A DNA stretch of 64,000 nt from CAYMZZ01 sp046297935 (GCA_046297935.1 JBKBHA010000010.1:1-64000), one strand, 5' to 3'; positions 1 through 8,160 are shown, counted from the stretch's first letter. Notes: generated from the sequence alone by a model not told the origin. Program-made: numbers and translations.

Positions 1-186
1 TATGTTTACGTCGGCATTACCGATGATCTGCTGCGACGTATTCAGCAACACCAACTTGGGTACAATCGAACTACTGCCCCTTATGCTCCTTTCCAATTAA
101 TCTATCAGGAAGAGTTTCCAAACTTTCAATCCTCTATTTTCGGCTTCGAATCCCCGAGCTTATCAGCGCTGCCGCCATTACCATAG
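1..186 (+). pseudogene. GIY-YIG endonuclease-like protein, truncated at both window edge and C-terminus
   Basis: The reading frame is open from the window edge and stops at 184-186. It begins with YVYVGITDD, followed by LLRRIQQH and LIYQEEFP, the pattern of the N-terminal half of small UvrC-like GIY-YIG domain proteins (usually 80-100 residues). After EEFP the family normally continues with a helix of the TRxEAxxRE kind that carries the metal-binding glutamate. Here the frame instead runs into unrelated sequence and stops within about 20 residues, overlapping the 3' end of the opposite-strand gene at 134. No other frame restores the missing part. I therefore read it as a gene that has lost its catalytic C-terminal half. 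The 5' end lies outside the window. Confidence 0.55.
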
Positions 187-469
187 CTCCAAACTGCTGA
201 TATCCATCATATGGGAAGAGTGTAATTAAGCTGCCATGCAAAACAAAAATCAACTCCGGCTTCTTTAAAGATGGATGAGTATCAAAAAGCTCTAACACGA
301 CACTTAATGACAAATAAGTAAGAACCGACAATAGATGAAACGCTACTAAATAACCGGCATCGCCCCTACCCGAATAAAGTGGATGTCCCCATAGAGCAAG
401 AAATAGGCTATAGGCATAACATAACAAGAGGAACACGAGTAGTACTAAAGAACCTGATCGCTTCTTCAT
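134..469 (-). CDS. small multi-pass membrane protein, unknown
   Basis: 111 residues with about three hydrophobic segments: residues 8-27, about 40-62 and about 73-100. It begins with a positively charged MKKRSG and ends in RSRK, consistent with an inner-membrane protein. No family was recognised. It lies 5 bp downstream of the secreted-protein gene at 475-1176 on the same strand, so the two are probably co-transcribed. The 3' end overlaps the tail of the truncated GIY-YIG frame on the other strand. Confidence 0.55.
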   Translation of the reverse strand: MKKRSGSLVLLVFLLLCYAYSLFLALWGHPLYSGRGDAGYLVAFHLLSVLTYLSLSVVLELFDTHPSLKKPELIFVLHGSLITLFPYDGYQQFGAMVMAAALISSGIRSRK

Positions 470-474
470 TTGGT

Positions 475-1176
475 TTATTTTGACTTTTCAGCTTTTGCGA
501 CCTCCTCTAAATAGTACAGGTTTTCAATCGCACGACTTTCATTGGACAACGGATACAATCGATCGCTAATCAGCCTCCAACGTTTTTTGAAAATTGCCTT
601 GTTGGTATTGATAACTATCCTAAATGAATTGGATTGAGCCTGAGGGAAATACCACTCATACTCCTTAACGGAACTTATCTTGAAAGACGCAATAGAATCA
701 ACAAGGATGTCGAGATGGCGCTTCGAATCAAATCTCGTTATTGTTTTGCCCGCTTTCCTCTTAATTTCCAGCTCGTACCCCAACTCCTCTCCCAGTTCAC
801 TAGTAATTTCAAATATCCTGACACCCTTGGTAGCGTCAGCAATCACTCGTTCCTCAATCGAAATTTCTGCTGAAGTGTCACTGTTTTCCAGATGTAGAAT
901 ACTATCATTAATACTCCATCTGCCTTCAATTTTCTTGAAAAGAATGCCTGCTCTTAAAGTATAAACGAAAGTCGAATTGGTTCTAAGCTCTATTCGTTCA
1001 TCGAAACTATCTGATGCATTTGCCCGTACACTTCTAAATACTTTATAAATGCTATCTGAAAAGGAAGCAACTTTTGCCTCATGTTGAACGAAATGTTGCG
1101 CTCCCACAAGTGTAAAACAGGCGCGACTTAACTGTCCAAGAAAAAGGCAAAAAATTAAAAATGAAATTGCTTTCAT
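475..1176 (-). CDS. secreted protein of unknown function
   Basis: 233 residues with an N-terminal signal peptide (MKAISFLIFCLFLGQLSRA). The mature part is rich in alternating beta-strand patterns, including a stretch of the form 'F-Y-x-GILFKKIEGRWSINDSILHL', which resembles lipocalin-like stress or turnover proteins of Bacteroidota where a 'weight versus observed value' beta-barrel is predicted. I cannot name a family with certainty. It is first in a two-gene unit with the membrane protein at 134-469. Starts upstream are unlikely because the signal peptide begins exactly at this ATG. Confidence 0.6.
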   Translation of the reverse strand: MKAISFLIFCLFLGQLSRACFTLVGAQHFVQHEAKVASFSDSIYKVFRSVRANASDSFDERIELRTNSTFVYTLRAGILFKKIEGRWSINDSILHLENSDTSAEISIEERVIADATKGVRIFEITSELGEELGYELEIKRKAGKTITRFDSKRHLDILVDSIASFKISSVKEYEWYFPQAQSNSFRIVINTNKAIFKKRWRLISDRLYPLSNESRAIENLYYLEEVAKAEKSK

Positions 1177-1400
1177 TAAAACGTTACATTTTGTGTCGTT
1201 GGCATGGCTACTCTTTTCGTTATTGGCAGCATTTACTTAATTGTCATTCTCGCCATTCCCCCGGCTCAACTCCATCTTATTAATGACTGACATGAATATA
1301 CAAATATCCCTCTCTATCAGCTGTTAAATTCGCCTTGGTGCGCGAGATAAGCCTATCATCGCCCCCAGCCACAGACAAAAAATCCGTTAATTTCGTTCAA

Positions 1401-2018
1401 ATGCCAACTACCATCCTCGACTGGATCGAACTGCTGGGGACTGCGAGCTTTGCGGTTTCGGGAGCTGTGGCCGCTATGGAAAAGCGGCTGGATCCGTTCG
1501 GAGTGATCATACTCTCATTTGTTACGGCCATCGGCGGCGGTACGGTTCGTGACCTTCTGCTGGGCATTGGGCCGGTAAGCTGGCTCAGCGATGTCAGCTC
1601 AGCTCTTATTATTCTTGTATCAGCCCTGGTAGCTATGTTGTTCCTGAAAAAGCTGGAGCGATTGGCCCATTTACTGACGCTCTTCGATGCGCTTGGCCTG
1701 GGCCTCTTTACGTTGATCGGGATCGAAAAAGGATTAGACGCCGGATTAAAGCCTGGCTTCTGTATTGCGCTTGGCACCATTACGGGTTGCTTTGGTGGAG
1801 TTATTCGCGATGTACTGCTGAACAAAGTGCCACTCGTTTTTCGAAGAGAAATATATGCCTCGGCGAGTATCGCAGGCGGACTCTGTTTCTTCGCGCTTCG
1901 ATCGCAGATTAACAGCACCTTATTGTTAACAATCTGCATAGCACTTACCGTGGCGATACGTCTGCTGGCGCTTCGCTTCAAATGGAAACTGCCAATCTGG
2001 TATGCCCAACAGCCTTAA
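1401..2018 (+). CDS. trimeric intracellular cation channel family protein (UPF0126)
   Basis: 205 residues from the ATG at 1401. An upstream TTG would add 22 unrelated residues, so I prefer the ATG, which gives the family's normal length. Two repeats of the UPF0126/TRIC domain are visible. The first has GTASFAVSGAVAAMEKRLDPFG and then AIGGGTVRDLLLG. The second has GLFTLIGIEKGL and then GCFGGVIRDVLL. These GG-T/V-x-RD motifs are the glycine-rich kinked helices of the bacterial TRIC homologues. About seven membrane helices are expected. The family forms potassium-permeable trimers; the physiological role in bacteria is not settled. The gene stands alone and is convergent with the metal-associated gene at 2117. 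Confidence 0.85.
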   Translation: MPTTILDWIELLGTASFAVSGAVAAMEKRLDPFGVIILSFVTAIGGGTVRDLLLGIGPVSWLSDVSSALIILVSALVAMLFLKKLERLAHLLTLFDALGLGLFTLIGIEKGLDAGLKPGFCIALGTITGCFGGVIRDVLLNKVPLVFRREIYASASIAGGLCFFALRSQINSTLLLTICIALTVAIRLLALRFKWKLPIWYAQQP

Positions 2019-2116
2019 CGGTATTTTTCCTCCGTTTTATTTGCAGCACCCTTTTTTTCGCACAAAAATGCCACGAAGCATTCGTAGCAAACTATGCGTT
2101 ATTTTGTAATACCAGA

Positions 2117-2857
2117 TCATAACATATTGATGAGCATGATTCCGCTCATGGCAATCATCAGAGCATCTTCTGTAATGGTGACAGTGCTCATGGGCAGATT
2201 GAATACATCGCCCAGACAGGCACATTTAATCTTTCGCTTATTCAACACCGACTGCAATACACCAACGATGCTGATTGACATAACCACAAAAGTAACCAAA
2301 TTGGTAACGACAGGATTGAACCCGGTCAGAAAGGCCAGGCCCAACCCGAGTTCCACGAATGCGTACATATAGCCCCAGCCTCTCCACCGTTTCGCCAACA
2401 CATCGTACATGCTGTAGCTGTCGGCAAAACCCCGCAGCTTTATAAACTTAAAAAAGGAAAAAACCAGGAAAAAAGCGGCCATAAAATGATTCATCCACCG
2501 CATCCATCGAAACCCATCGAGTAACCACTCAATCAAGATTGTTATACCGGTGATGTAAGCAAACACCAACAGGATAGGCTTATAGGTTTGCCACCAGTGT
2601 TTACTTTCTTCGTTCTGCTCATAAGGAATGGTACTATGTTGTTGTGAAACTTTATCAACAAGCTGATAATTCGGATGAGCCGCCAGCGCTGCCTGCAAAT
2701 TTTCAGTAGCCACATGTTGCTCCATGTCAATAACAGCTTCCGCCTTTTCAAGGTCAACAACCACTCTTTCAACACCTGGAACCTTTGTCAAAAGAGCCTG
2801 AACTTTGGCCTGGCAACCAGAACATGTCATCCCGGAAATCTGATAAGTATGCGTCAT
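2117..2857 (-). CDS. heavy-metal-associated (HMA) domain fused to MauE/DoxX-like membrane domain
   Basis: 246 residues. Residues 1-68 are an HMA domain with the metal-binding GMTCSGC motif (Cys12 and Cys15) of the type found in copper chaperones. Residues about 90-246 carry four membrane helices of the MauE/DoxX type, including a CACLGDVFNLP segment that resembles the conserved Cys-Gly motif of MauE/methylamine-utilisation membrane proteins. The likely role is binding a soft metal or thiol at the inner membrane. The AraC-type regulator just upstream on the same strand has a CxxC-bearing N-terminal region of similar fold, so the two probably form one metal-responsive unit. The fusion is known in Bacteroidota; substrate and reaction are not. 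Confidence 0.8.
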   Translation of the reverse strand: MTHTYQISGMTCSGCQAKVQALLTKVPGVERVVVDLEKAEAVIDMEQHVATENLQAALAAHPNYQLVDKVSQQHSTIPYEQNEESKHWWQTYKPILLVFAYITGITILIEWLLDGFRWMRWMNHFMAAFFLVFSFFKFIKLRGFADSYSMYDVLAKRWRGWGYMYAFVELGLGLAFLTGFNPVVTNLVTFVVMSISIVGVLQSVLNKRKIKCACLGDVFNLPMSTVTITEDALMIAMSGIMLINML

Positions 2858-2930
2858 AGTTTAGTTTTATGACACAAAGCTCAGAAATACCAACCCGATG
2901 GCTTTACACAATTAAGGAAAGCATTTACAT

Positions 2931-3509
2931 TTATTTGTGTTGCACCCGGTCAAGCGACCGACGCTGAGGTGAGCCTATTTTTTTAAAATGGCTGGGCGTG
3001 AGCCCTGTCAGTTTTTTGAACTGCGCCGACAAATGGGCTACACTGCTATAGCCGAGCTTGTAGGAAATTTCGCTGATATTGAATTCGCCATACAAAAGCC
3101 ACTCCTTTACCTTCTCATTTTTCTGAAGAATAAAAAAATGTTCAATCGTGATGCCTTCCACTTCCGAAAACAATCTTGATAAATGGCTGTAGTCTCTCCC
3201 AAGCGCCTTGCTCAAAAAATCGCTGATACTGAAGTGCTCTTCAATATCGCCCGATTGCACCTTTGCAATTAACAGGCTTCGAATCTTTTCAATTAGCTGT
3301 TTCTTTTGATCGTCCAGAATTTCGAATCCGAGCAGGTTCAATTTATCGGAAAGAATTGCCAGTTGACCTGCTGTTGGTTCACTCGCCAACTCAACTTCCC
3401 CCAGGCCTACACGAGTGGCCGGCAAACCCAAAGTTTCTAATAGCTGCTGCACAACTAACACGCAGCGATTGCACACCATATTTTTTATATACAATTTCAA
3501 AATTTGCAC
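2931..3509 (-). CDS. AraC family regulator with HMA-like N-terminal domain
   Basis: 192 residues if translation begins at GTG 3509, giving QILKLYIKNMVCNRC; TTG 3500 is an alternative. The frame stays open to 3617, but the extra residues look non-coding. The N-terminal part has the MVCNRC motif (CxxC) and the beta-alpha-beta pattern of an HMA-like sensor. The C-terminal half is an AraC/XylS HTH pair: FNISEISYKLGYSSVAHLSAQFKK is the typical second helix-turn-helix, followed by TGLTPSHFKK. It ends 73 bp upstream of the HMA-MauE gene. Inference: it senses a metal ion through the cysteines and controls its neighbour. Confidence 0.8.
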   Translation of the reverse strand: MQILKLYIKNMVCNRCVLVVQQLLETLGLPATRVGLGEVELASEPTAGQLAILSDKLNLLGFEILDDQKKQLIEKIRSLLIAKVQSGDIEEHFSISDFLSKALGRDYSHLSRLFSEVEGITIEHFFILQKNEKVKEWLLYGEFNISEISYKLGYSSVAHLSAQFKKLTGLTPSHFKKIGSPQRRSLDRVQHK

Positions 3510-3785
3510 CGAAGAGTGATGTAAAGCTAAACGATTGAGCTGAAACGAAAACAGACTTGCCCAGACTTCTGCCAGCAAGCAGGTCAAATTTGGGCAGCCC
3601 GGACGATTACCAGCCAACCCGGCTGGGGCAGCTTACCGCAATTCAGGGAAAAATCTCCCCCGGAAAACTGCAGCATCTGATTAATGCAGCAACAATCCCT
3701 TCACCGACACAGCATCAACGCTGTGGCACGAAATTTTGTTCTTTAATGACTACTGCTCAAGCCGACAATAGTTAGAATTACAAAA

Positions 3786-5957
3786 ATGCTCCACGAATAT
3801 TATATCCAGCTTTTCAGCCCTCATGGACTAATACGTTACAAGAATCCTGAAATAGGAAGAGACCGCGACTCGGGAGGCCAGGTAAAATATGTGCTCGAAA
3901 TGCTGGAAGCACTTTCGGCACATCCGCGTGTACGCAAGGTTGACCTGCTTACCAGGCGTATCAGCGACCGCAGAGTGGCCACCAACTACGAGAACGAAAT
4001 AGAGATAGTGAACGATAAAGCGAGGATTGTTCGTATCAGTTGCGGCGGGGGCAGCTATAAACCCAAGGAACAGCTTTGGGATCACCTGGAAGAATTTGTG
4101 GACAAAACTGTTCGATTTAACGAAAAGCAGCGGGATTATCCGGATGTGGTGCACGGCCACTATGCTGATGGCAATTACATAGCCCATGAAATCAGCGAAA
4201 TGCTGGGTATACCATTTCTGGCGACTGGTCATTCGCTGGGACGAAACAAGAAAGAAATTCTTACACAGCAGGGATTAAATGAAGCCCAGATCAACGATCG
4301 CTTCAATATGGAGAGGCGGATTGATGTGGAAGAACGCGTATTACAGTCGGCCGATATGTTTGTGGTGAGTACAGACCACATTGTGCAAACACAATACAGT
4401 AAATACGTAAATTTCAAATCGGCTAAATTTCGAGTAATACCTCCCGGCGTCAATTCTGATTTATTCTATCCCTTCTATCGGTTCGACATGCCGTCTTTCA
4501 AAATGACCGTAGAACAGGAACAAACCGTTTACCGGATTAATTCCGATATCGATCGGTTTCTCTTTAATCCGGAAAAGCCACTAATTCTATCAATTGGTCG
4601 TGCCGACAAGCGCAAAAACTTTGAGCGAATCATTCAGGCATATGGTCAGGACAAAGAGTTGCAGGCGCTGGCGAATCTCGGAATCTTTGCGGGTGTGCGT
4701 AAAGACATTGCTCAGATGCCGGAAGAAGAACAGGATATACTGACGAACCTACTCCTGTTGCTCGACAAATACGATTTATATGGAAAAATGGCCATTCCCA
4801 AAAAGAATGATCCACGTCTGGAAGTGCCGGAAATATACAGGCTCGCAGCTCGAAAAAAAGGCGTCTTTATCAACGCTACACCGGGGGAAAACTTTGGGCT
4901 GACACTGGTAGAAGCAGCGGCCTGCGGCCTGCCCGTAGTTGCCTCACCCGATGGTGGACCGAAAGAGATTATTGAACAGTGCGAAAACGGCCTGCTGGTA
5001 AATGTAGAAAACACAGAAGACATCGCCAACGCATTGAAAAAAATAATTACCGACCAAAGTCTTTGGGAGAAATTTTCCAGCAATGGTATTCTGGGGTCTA
5101 CTGAAAGATATACGTGGGGTGCTTTCACAGAAAGCTATGTAACCCTCCTGGATGAACTTCGCGGCAAAAGCCATAGCGAAGAAGTAGCTTATCCGCGGAA
5201 AACAGCCTACGGCAAAAAGCTGGCGGGAGCCGACTGGTTTTTTATAACTGATATGGATGGTACTCTCTTCGATGGACCCGAGGATGAAGGCCTCTCGGAT
5301 CTGTGCGAGTGGATCACTGCCCATCAGGACAAAGTTGTATTCGGTATAGCCAGCGGCCGCAATCTCGAAATCACGAGGAAAGCGATCGAACACTACCATC
5401 TTCCGACTCCCGATGTACTGATTTGCTCCGTAGGATCGGAAATTTATTATACCGACAAATACCTGCAGGACGCTGGCTGGGAAAGCCATATCAGATATCA
5501 ATGGAAACGATCAGAGTTAGCGAACGCGCTTGCACGATTCCCGGGCATACGACTGCAGGAGGAATCTGCACAATGGCCTTTCAAGCTTAGCTATTATGTT
5601 AACGACAGTTTCGACGATGACCGCATGGCCGACCTGTATAAATTTCTTGACGATCGAAAACTACACGCCAGGGTGATACTTACCGAAAATAGGTTCCTGG
5701 ATTTGTTGCCAATAAGAGCCAGTAAAGGCAATGCAGTTCGCTACTTAAGTTACAAATGGAAAAAGCCGCTCGAGCGATTCATCACTGCCGGCAACAGCGG
5801 CAACGACGCTGATATGCTAACCGGTAAAACACGTAGCATTGTTGTAGCCAACTATTCGCCGGAACTACAGCCGCTCAAGAACAATCGCAACATTTACTTC
5901 AGCCCCCATCGTCTTGCTGAGGGCGTATTCGACGGAATAAAACACTATCTTAAATAA
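3786..5957 (+). CDS. sucrose-phosphate synthase fused to sucrose-phosphatase-like HAD domain
   Basis: 723 residues. Residues 1 to about 455 form a GT-B glycosyltransferase of family 4. Visible motifs are DSGGQVKYV near the start, DVVHGHYADGNY, ATGHSLGRNK, and near the end of the domain ATPGENFGLTLVEAAACGLPVVAS, the E-x7-E nucleotide-sugar site. Residues from about 480 form a HAD-IIB phosphatase with DMDGT at 489-493 and TAGNSGNDADML towards the end. This matches the bidomain enzymes that make sucrose 6-phosphate from UDP-glucose and fructose 6-phosphate and then dephosphorylate it. Sucrose synthesis would act in osmotic or desiccation stress, which fits the nearby stress genes. A TGGCACG sequence lies at 3724-3730, but its -12 partner is imperfect. 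Confidence 0.88.
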   Translation: MLHEYYIQLFSPHGLIRYKNPEIGRDRDSGGQVKYVLEMLEALSAHPRVRKVDLLTRRISDRRVATNYENEIEIVNDKARIVRISCGGGSYKPKEQLWDHLEEFVDKTVRFNEKQRDYPDVVHGHYADGNYIAHEISEMLGIPFLATGHSLGRNKKEILTQQGLNEAQINDRFNMERRIDVEERVLQSADMFVVSTDHIVQTQYSKYVNFKSAKFRVIPPGVNSDLFYPFYRFDMPSFKMTVEQEQTVYRINSDIDRFLFNPEKPLILSIGRADKRKNFERIIQAYGQDKELQALANLGIFAGVRKDIAQMPEEEQDILTNLLLLLDKYDLYGKMAIPKKNDPRLEVPEIYRLAARKKGVFINATPGENFGLTLVEAAACGLPVVASPDGGPKEIIEQCENGLLVNVENTEDIANALKKIITDQSLWEKFSSNGILGSTERYTWGAFTESYVTLLDELRGKSHSEEVAYPRKTAYGKKLAGADWFFITDMDGTLFDGPEDEGLSDLCEWITAHQDKVVFGIASGRNLEITRKAIEHYHLPTPDVLICSVGSEIYYTDKYLQDAGWESHIRYQWKRSELANALARFPGIRLQEESAQWPFKLSYYVNDSFDDDRMADLYKFLDDRKLHARVILTENRFLDLLPIRASKGNAVRYLSYKWKKPLERFITAGNSGNDADMLTGKTRSIVVANYSPELQPLKNNRNIYFSPHRLAEGVFDGIKHYLK

Positions 5958-5964
5958 ACTCACT

Positions 5965-6564
5965 TTAGTAAACCGAAAGATCGCGATGTTGCAATGCTAC
6001 ATCTTTTAATTTGTCCAGCTTCTGCCTGATCAGCTCGATCGCTTTTTCGTCTGTTAATCTGCCTTCCTTATCAAAACGCCTGGCGGCCTCAGCTACATAG
6101 ATTTCCGGTTTATACACAGGAATCATATCAAGATATTGATAAATCGGATGAAAATCCTGTTGCATCCTTGCTGTCCCCCATTTACCCTGAGTGGCACCCA
6201 TCAAAGCCACAGGCTTTTTAATCAGTGGAGAATCATCACCGCGTGACGCCCAATCAATCGCATTTTTCAACGTACCTGGTATAGAATAATTATATTCCGG
6301 AGATACGAATATAATGGCATGCGCCCTCGCCAGCCCTGCCCTGAATGCTTCCACAGGCTTCGGCCTCCGCTCTACTGATGGCAAATCGCGATCGGCATTG
6401 TATAAGGGTATTTCATCGATCAGCAGAATATCTAACTCAGTTTGGGCGGGAAGCAGATCACGCAGCGAACGCAGCAACATGCTGTTAAATGAACCCGTTC
6501 TGAGGCTGCCGGAAATGCCTGCAAAAACAATATTCTCAGTCTTATTTTCTGATGTGTTTTTCAT
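5965..6564 (-). CDS. NADPH-dependent FMN reductase family protein
   Basis: 199 residues of the flavodoxin-like azoreductase/FMN reductase family. Signature segments are GISGSLRTGSFNSMLL (phosphate-binding loop for FMN), then VSPEYNYSIPGTLKNAIDWAS, which contains the family's characteristic PEYN motif, and ALMGATQGKWGTARMQ. The enzyme would use NAD(P)H to reduce FMN, quinones or related acceptors in the cytoplasm. It ends 7 bp from the end of the convergent sucrose gene. Its leader is remarkable: a TPP riboswitch and an 11-bp intrinsic terminator lie between the DUF892 gene and this ATG, so expression is probably attenuated by thiamine pyrophosphate. No thiamine biosynthesis gene is in the window. 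Confidence 0.88.
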   Translation of the reverse strand: MKNTSENKTENIVFAGISGSLRTGSFNSMLLRSLRDLLPAQTELDILLIDEIPLYNADRDLPSVERRPKPVEAFRAGLARAHAIIFVSPEYNYSIPGTLKNAIDWASRGDDSPLIKKPVALMGATQGKWGTARMQQDFHPIYQYLDMIPVYKPEIYVAEAARRFDKEGRLTDEKAIELIRQKLDKLKDVALQHRDLSVY

Positions 6565-6588
6565 AACCTTGCTGTTTTAGGTGTCTGC

Positions 6589-6622
6589 TAAAAACAGGAA
6601 ACTCCACCTGAGTGGAGTTTCC
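6589..6622 (-). terminator. intrinsic terminator in riboswitch leader
   Basis: Read on the minus strand, GGAAACTCCAC pairs perfectly with GTGGAGTTTCC around a TCAG loop, and TGTTTTT follows. The hairpin begins a few nucleotides after the 3' P1 strand of the TPP riboswitch and ends about 25 nt before the FMN reductase start. That is the position expected of an expression-platform terminator. Confidence 0.85.
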
Positions 6623-6627
6623 CTTTT

Positions 6628-6710
6628 TCTCTTTTTTCCCTTCGCCGGCATTACCCGTTTCAGGTTCAATGGGTTTTTCTCAGTCTCCGAAGAAACACCC
6701 CAAAAAAGAG
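6628..6710 (-). promoter_or_regulatory. TPP riboswitch (thi-box)
   Basis: The minus strand carries the conserved thi-box elements in order: GGGGTG, CTGAGA, ACCC, TTGAACCTGA, GGGTAATGCC and GCGAAGGGA. The closing helix P1 is formed by CTCTTTTTT (6710-6702) and AAAAAAGAG. This is essentially the full aptamer consensus that binds thiamine pyrophosphate. It is followed by an intrinsic terminator and then the FMN reductase gene. It starts 73 bp after the end of the DUF892 gene, so it needs its own promoter or read-through; a TGGCACG box at 6743-6749 with an imperfect -12 (TTTC) lies just upstream. Confidence 0.93.
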
Positions 6711-6782
6711 AAATACCTTCTACTCTTATAACTTGAAAACTTCGTGCCAAACTACGATTGGCGAGACTGAAAAAACTACCGA

Positions 6783-7361
6783 TCAATCCTCTTCCTGATC
6801 CATATCATCTTCCTGTTCCGCGGCCCAATTAATGCTTTCCTCAGCAATAGTTGTGAGGTTGCTGTCGGTTGCTTTTTCTTCTTCTAGTGTCTCATTCAAA
6901 ATGTCAGCCACCTCTGGCCAATCCAGCGTGCGAGCCAACTGTACCAATCCACCATACGAAGCGATCTCATAGTGTTCCACTTTCTGAGCGGCCATTATAA
7001 TGGCAGCGTCTCGAGTCATACTACCTTCTTCCGTTTCTTCTACAATTTCGTCCGCTTCCTTGGTAAGGCGTTCCATGGCTTCGCATTTTTTTGCCTGCGG
7101 CTTTTTACCCAGATGCTCAAAAACCTGCTCCAGGCGCGCAACATGCTCCTCTGTCTGGGCAAGATGTTCGTCGATCGCATCGGCCAATTCCTGTGTTGTA
7201 CAGGCCTTATGCATTTTGGGAAGCGCTTTGGTCAAATGTTTCTCTGCCCAGTATAGATCCTTCAGGGAACTGATAAAAAACGTTTCCAGCTGTGAATTCC
7301 CACTTGCCGCTGCATTATTCGCAGAGGGCTTCTTTTTCTCTTTTGGTTTTGTTTGTGGCAT
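6783..7361 (-). CDS. DUF892 (YciE/YciF-type) ferritin-like protein
   Basis: 192 residues. After a Lys/Pro/Ala-rich N-terminal tail of about 25 residues comes a four-helix ferritin-like bundle: FFISSLKDLYWAEKHLTKALPKM, HLAQTEEHVARLEQVFEHLG, DAAIIMAAQKVEHYEIASYGGL and ADILNETLEEEKATDSNL. Glu and His residues at the expected metal sites (E in YWAEKHL, EEH, KVEHYEIASYG, EEEKATD) are present. The family is linked to general stress responses in many bacteria. A second copy lies at 23680-24276. Upstream, TGGCAT-N5-TTTGAA at 7404-7419 resembles a -24/-12 promoter but has GA in place of GC. Confidence 0.88.
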   Translation of the reverse strand: MPQTKPKEKKKPSANNAAASGNSQLETFFISSLKDLYWAEKHLTKALPKMHKACTTQELADAIDEHLAQTEEHVARLEQVFEHLGKKPQAKKCEAMERLTKEADEIVEETEEGSMTRDAAIIMAAQKVEHYEIASYGGLVQLARTLDWPEVADILNETLEEEKATDSNLTTIAEESINWAAEQEDDMDQEED

Positions 7362-7430
7362 GATCGTTTTTTTTTGATTTAAAAAATCTGTTTCTAAATA
7401 TTATTCAAACGACATGCCATTACTTCTAAA

Positions 7431-7970
7431 TTAGTCTCTGCGTTTTTTCTTAAAATCCAATTCCGGTTCAAGAACAGCTGTTTTGTCTGTGGTCTGATTC
7501 TTTTTAAATGCGTATGGCCCAAGAACGGCTATAAATCCTGCCGCACCGAAATTGGCTATCGTCGCATTCATATAAATAAGCGTCAGCATACTCCAGTTCT
7601 GCTTATTCAATCCTATAGGAGCTCCGCTCAGTACGTTCGAACTATCACCACTCAAAAAACCCGGAATAAACATAAAACACAACAGCGTTGTCAACAACAC
7701 TGACAACACTATTCCAACCCCTATCGCAAAGTGAGCCGCAATAATCATCATCCAGGTACTTTTGTACTCGGGTCTTCGTCGTGATAGTTGCAACACATAC
7801 CACATAATCACAAACATGAACAAAGCCGGGCCTATATATGTGATCCAGATTTTGTTATAATCCAAAAAAAAGAAAAATACAAGCAGCGGTATTATGAACA
7901 ATAACGCTCCCATTGATCCGTAAATCAAATATTCCCTGAAATGGCGTCGATCGTACAGTGAATTTTTCAT
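7431..7970 (-). CDS. four-helix integral membrane protein, unknown
   Basis: 179 residues from ATG 7970; the open frame extends to 8078 but those residues are not protein-like. Four hydrophobic helices are seen at about residues 14-35, 41-60, 71-97 and 125-150, followed by a charged C-terminal tail ending KKKRRD. The layout resembles the DUF4199-type membrane proteins of Bacteroidota, but I cannot confirm this. The start choice is supported by a sigma-54-type -24/-12 promoter at 7994-8010 that would give a leader of about 13 nt. The gene is divergent from the lipoprotein operon at 8207. Confidence 0.65.
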   Translation of the reverse strand: MKNSLYDRRHFREYLIYGSMGALLFIIPLLVFFFFLDYNKIWITYIGPALFMFVIMWYVLQLSRRRPEYKSTWMMIIAAHFAIGVGIVLSVLLTTLLCFMFIPGFLSGDSSNVLSGAPIGLNKQNWSMLTLIYMNATIANFGAAGFIAVLGPYAFKKNQTTDKTAVLEPELDFKKKRRD

Positions 7971-7993
7971 AATTAAACTTATATTATGATTCA

Positions 7994-8010
7994 AGCAACA
8001 GCGATGCCGC
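7994..8010 (-). promoter_or_regulatory. sigma-54 -24/-12 promoter for 7431-7970
   Basis: On the minus strand the sequence reads CGGCATCGCTGTTGCT: GG, ten bases, GC, with TTGCT at -12. It matches the sigma-54 consensus TGGCAYRN4TTGCW except for the first base and the purine. The predicted start of transcription is near 7983, 13 nt before the ATG. A nearly identical block (TGGCATCGCTGTTGTG) lies upstream of ligD at 16817. Confidence 0.6.
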
Positions 8011-8063
8011 AAATCTGCATTCGCAACTACACGGCCGATAGTAAAACCATCCAATATTAACGA

Positions 8064-8096
8064 CCCCATTTTGCCCACTCTCTACACAGTTTGGGG
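8064..8096. promoter_or_regulatory. candidate enhancer site pair between divergent sigma-54 promoters
   Basis: Two copies of a CCCCARTTTGGGG-like palindrome, 20 bp apart: CCCCATTTTGCCC at 8064 (left half conserved) and ACACAGTTTGGGG at 8084 (11 of 13 positions). They sit about 55-90 bp from both divergent -24/-12 promoters (7994-8010 and 8161-8176), the usual distance for an NtrC-type activator. Similar sites occur at 16316 and 22319. Confidence 0.45.
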
Positions 8097-8160
8097 TAAT
8101 AAATTCTTCGTGTACAGGAATTTCACCAGAGAAACAGCTCTGGAACGGCGCAAATGACTA

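Noticed and set aside
1397..1981. Long minus-strand open frame opposite the TRIC-like gene
   Set aside because: Arg/Ser/Pro-rich translation with no domain; a shadow of the real plus-strand gene with clear family motifs.
4944..5501. Long minus-strand frame opposite the sucrose enzyme
   Set aside because: The plus-strand protein has all glycosyltransferase and HAD motifs; the antisense translation shows none.
6577..6786. Open frame of 69 codons over the riboswitch
   Set aside because: It overlaps the conserved thi-box and terminator in the same direction; the DNA is explained by RNA structure.
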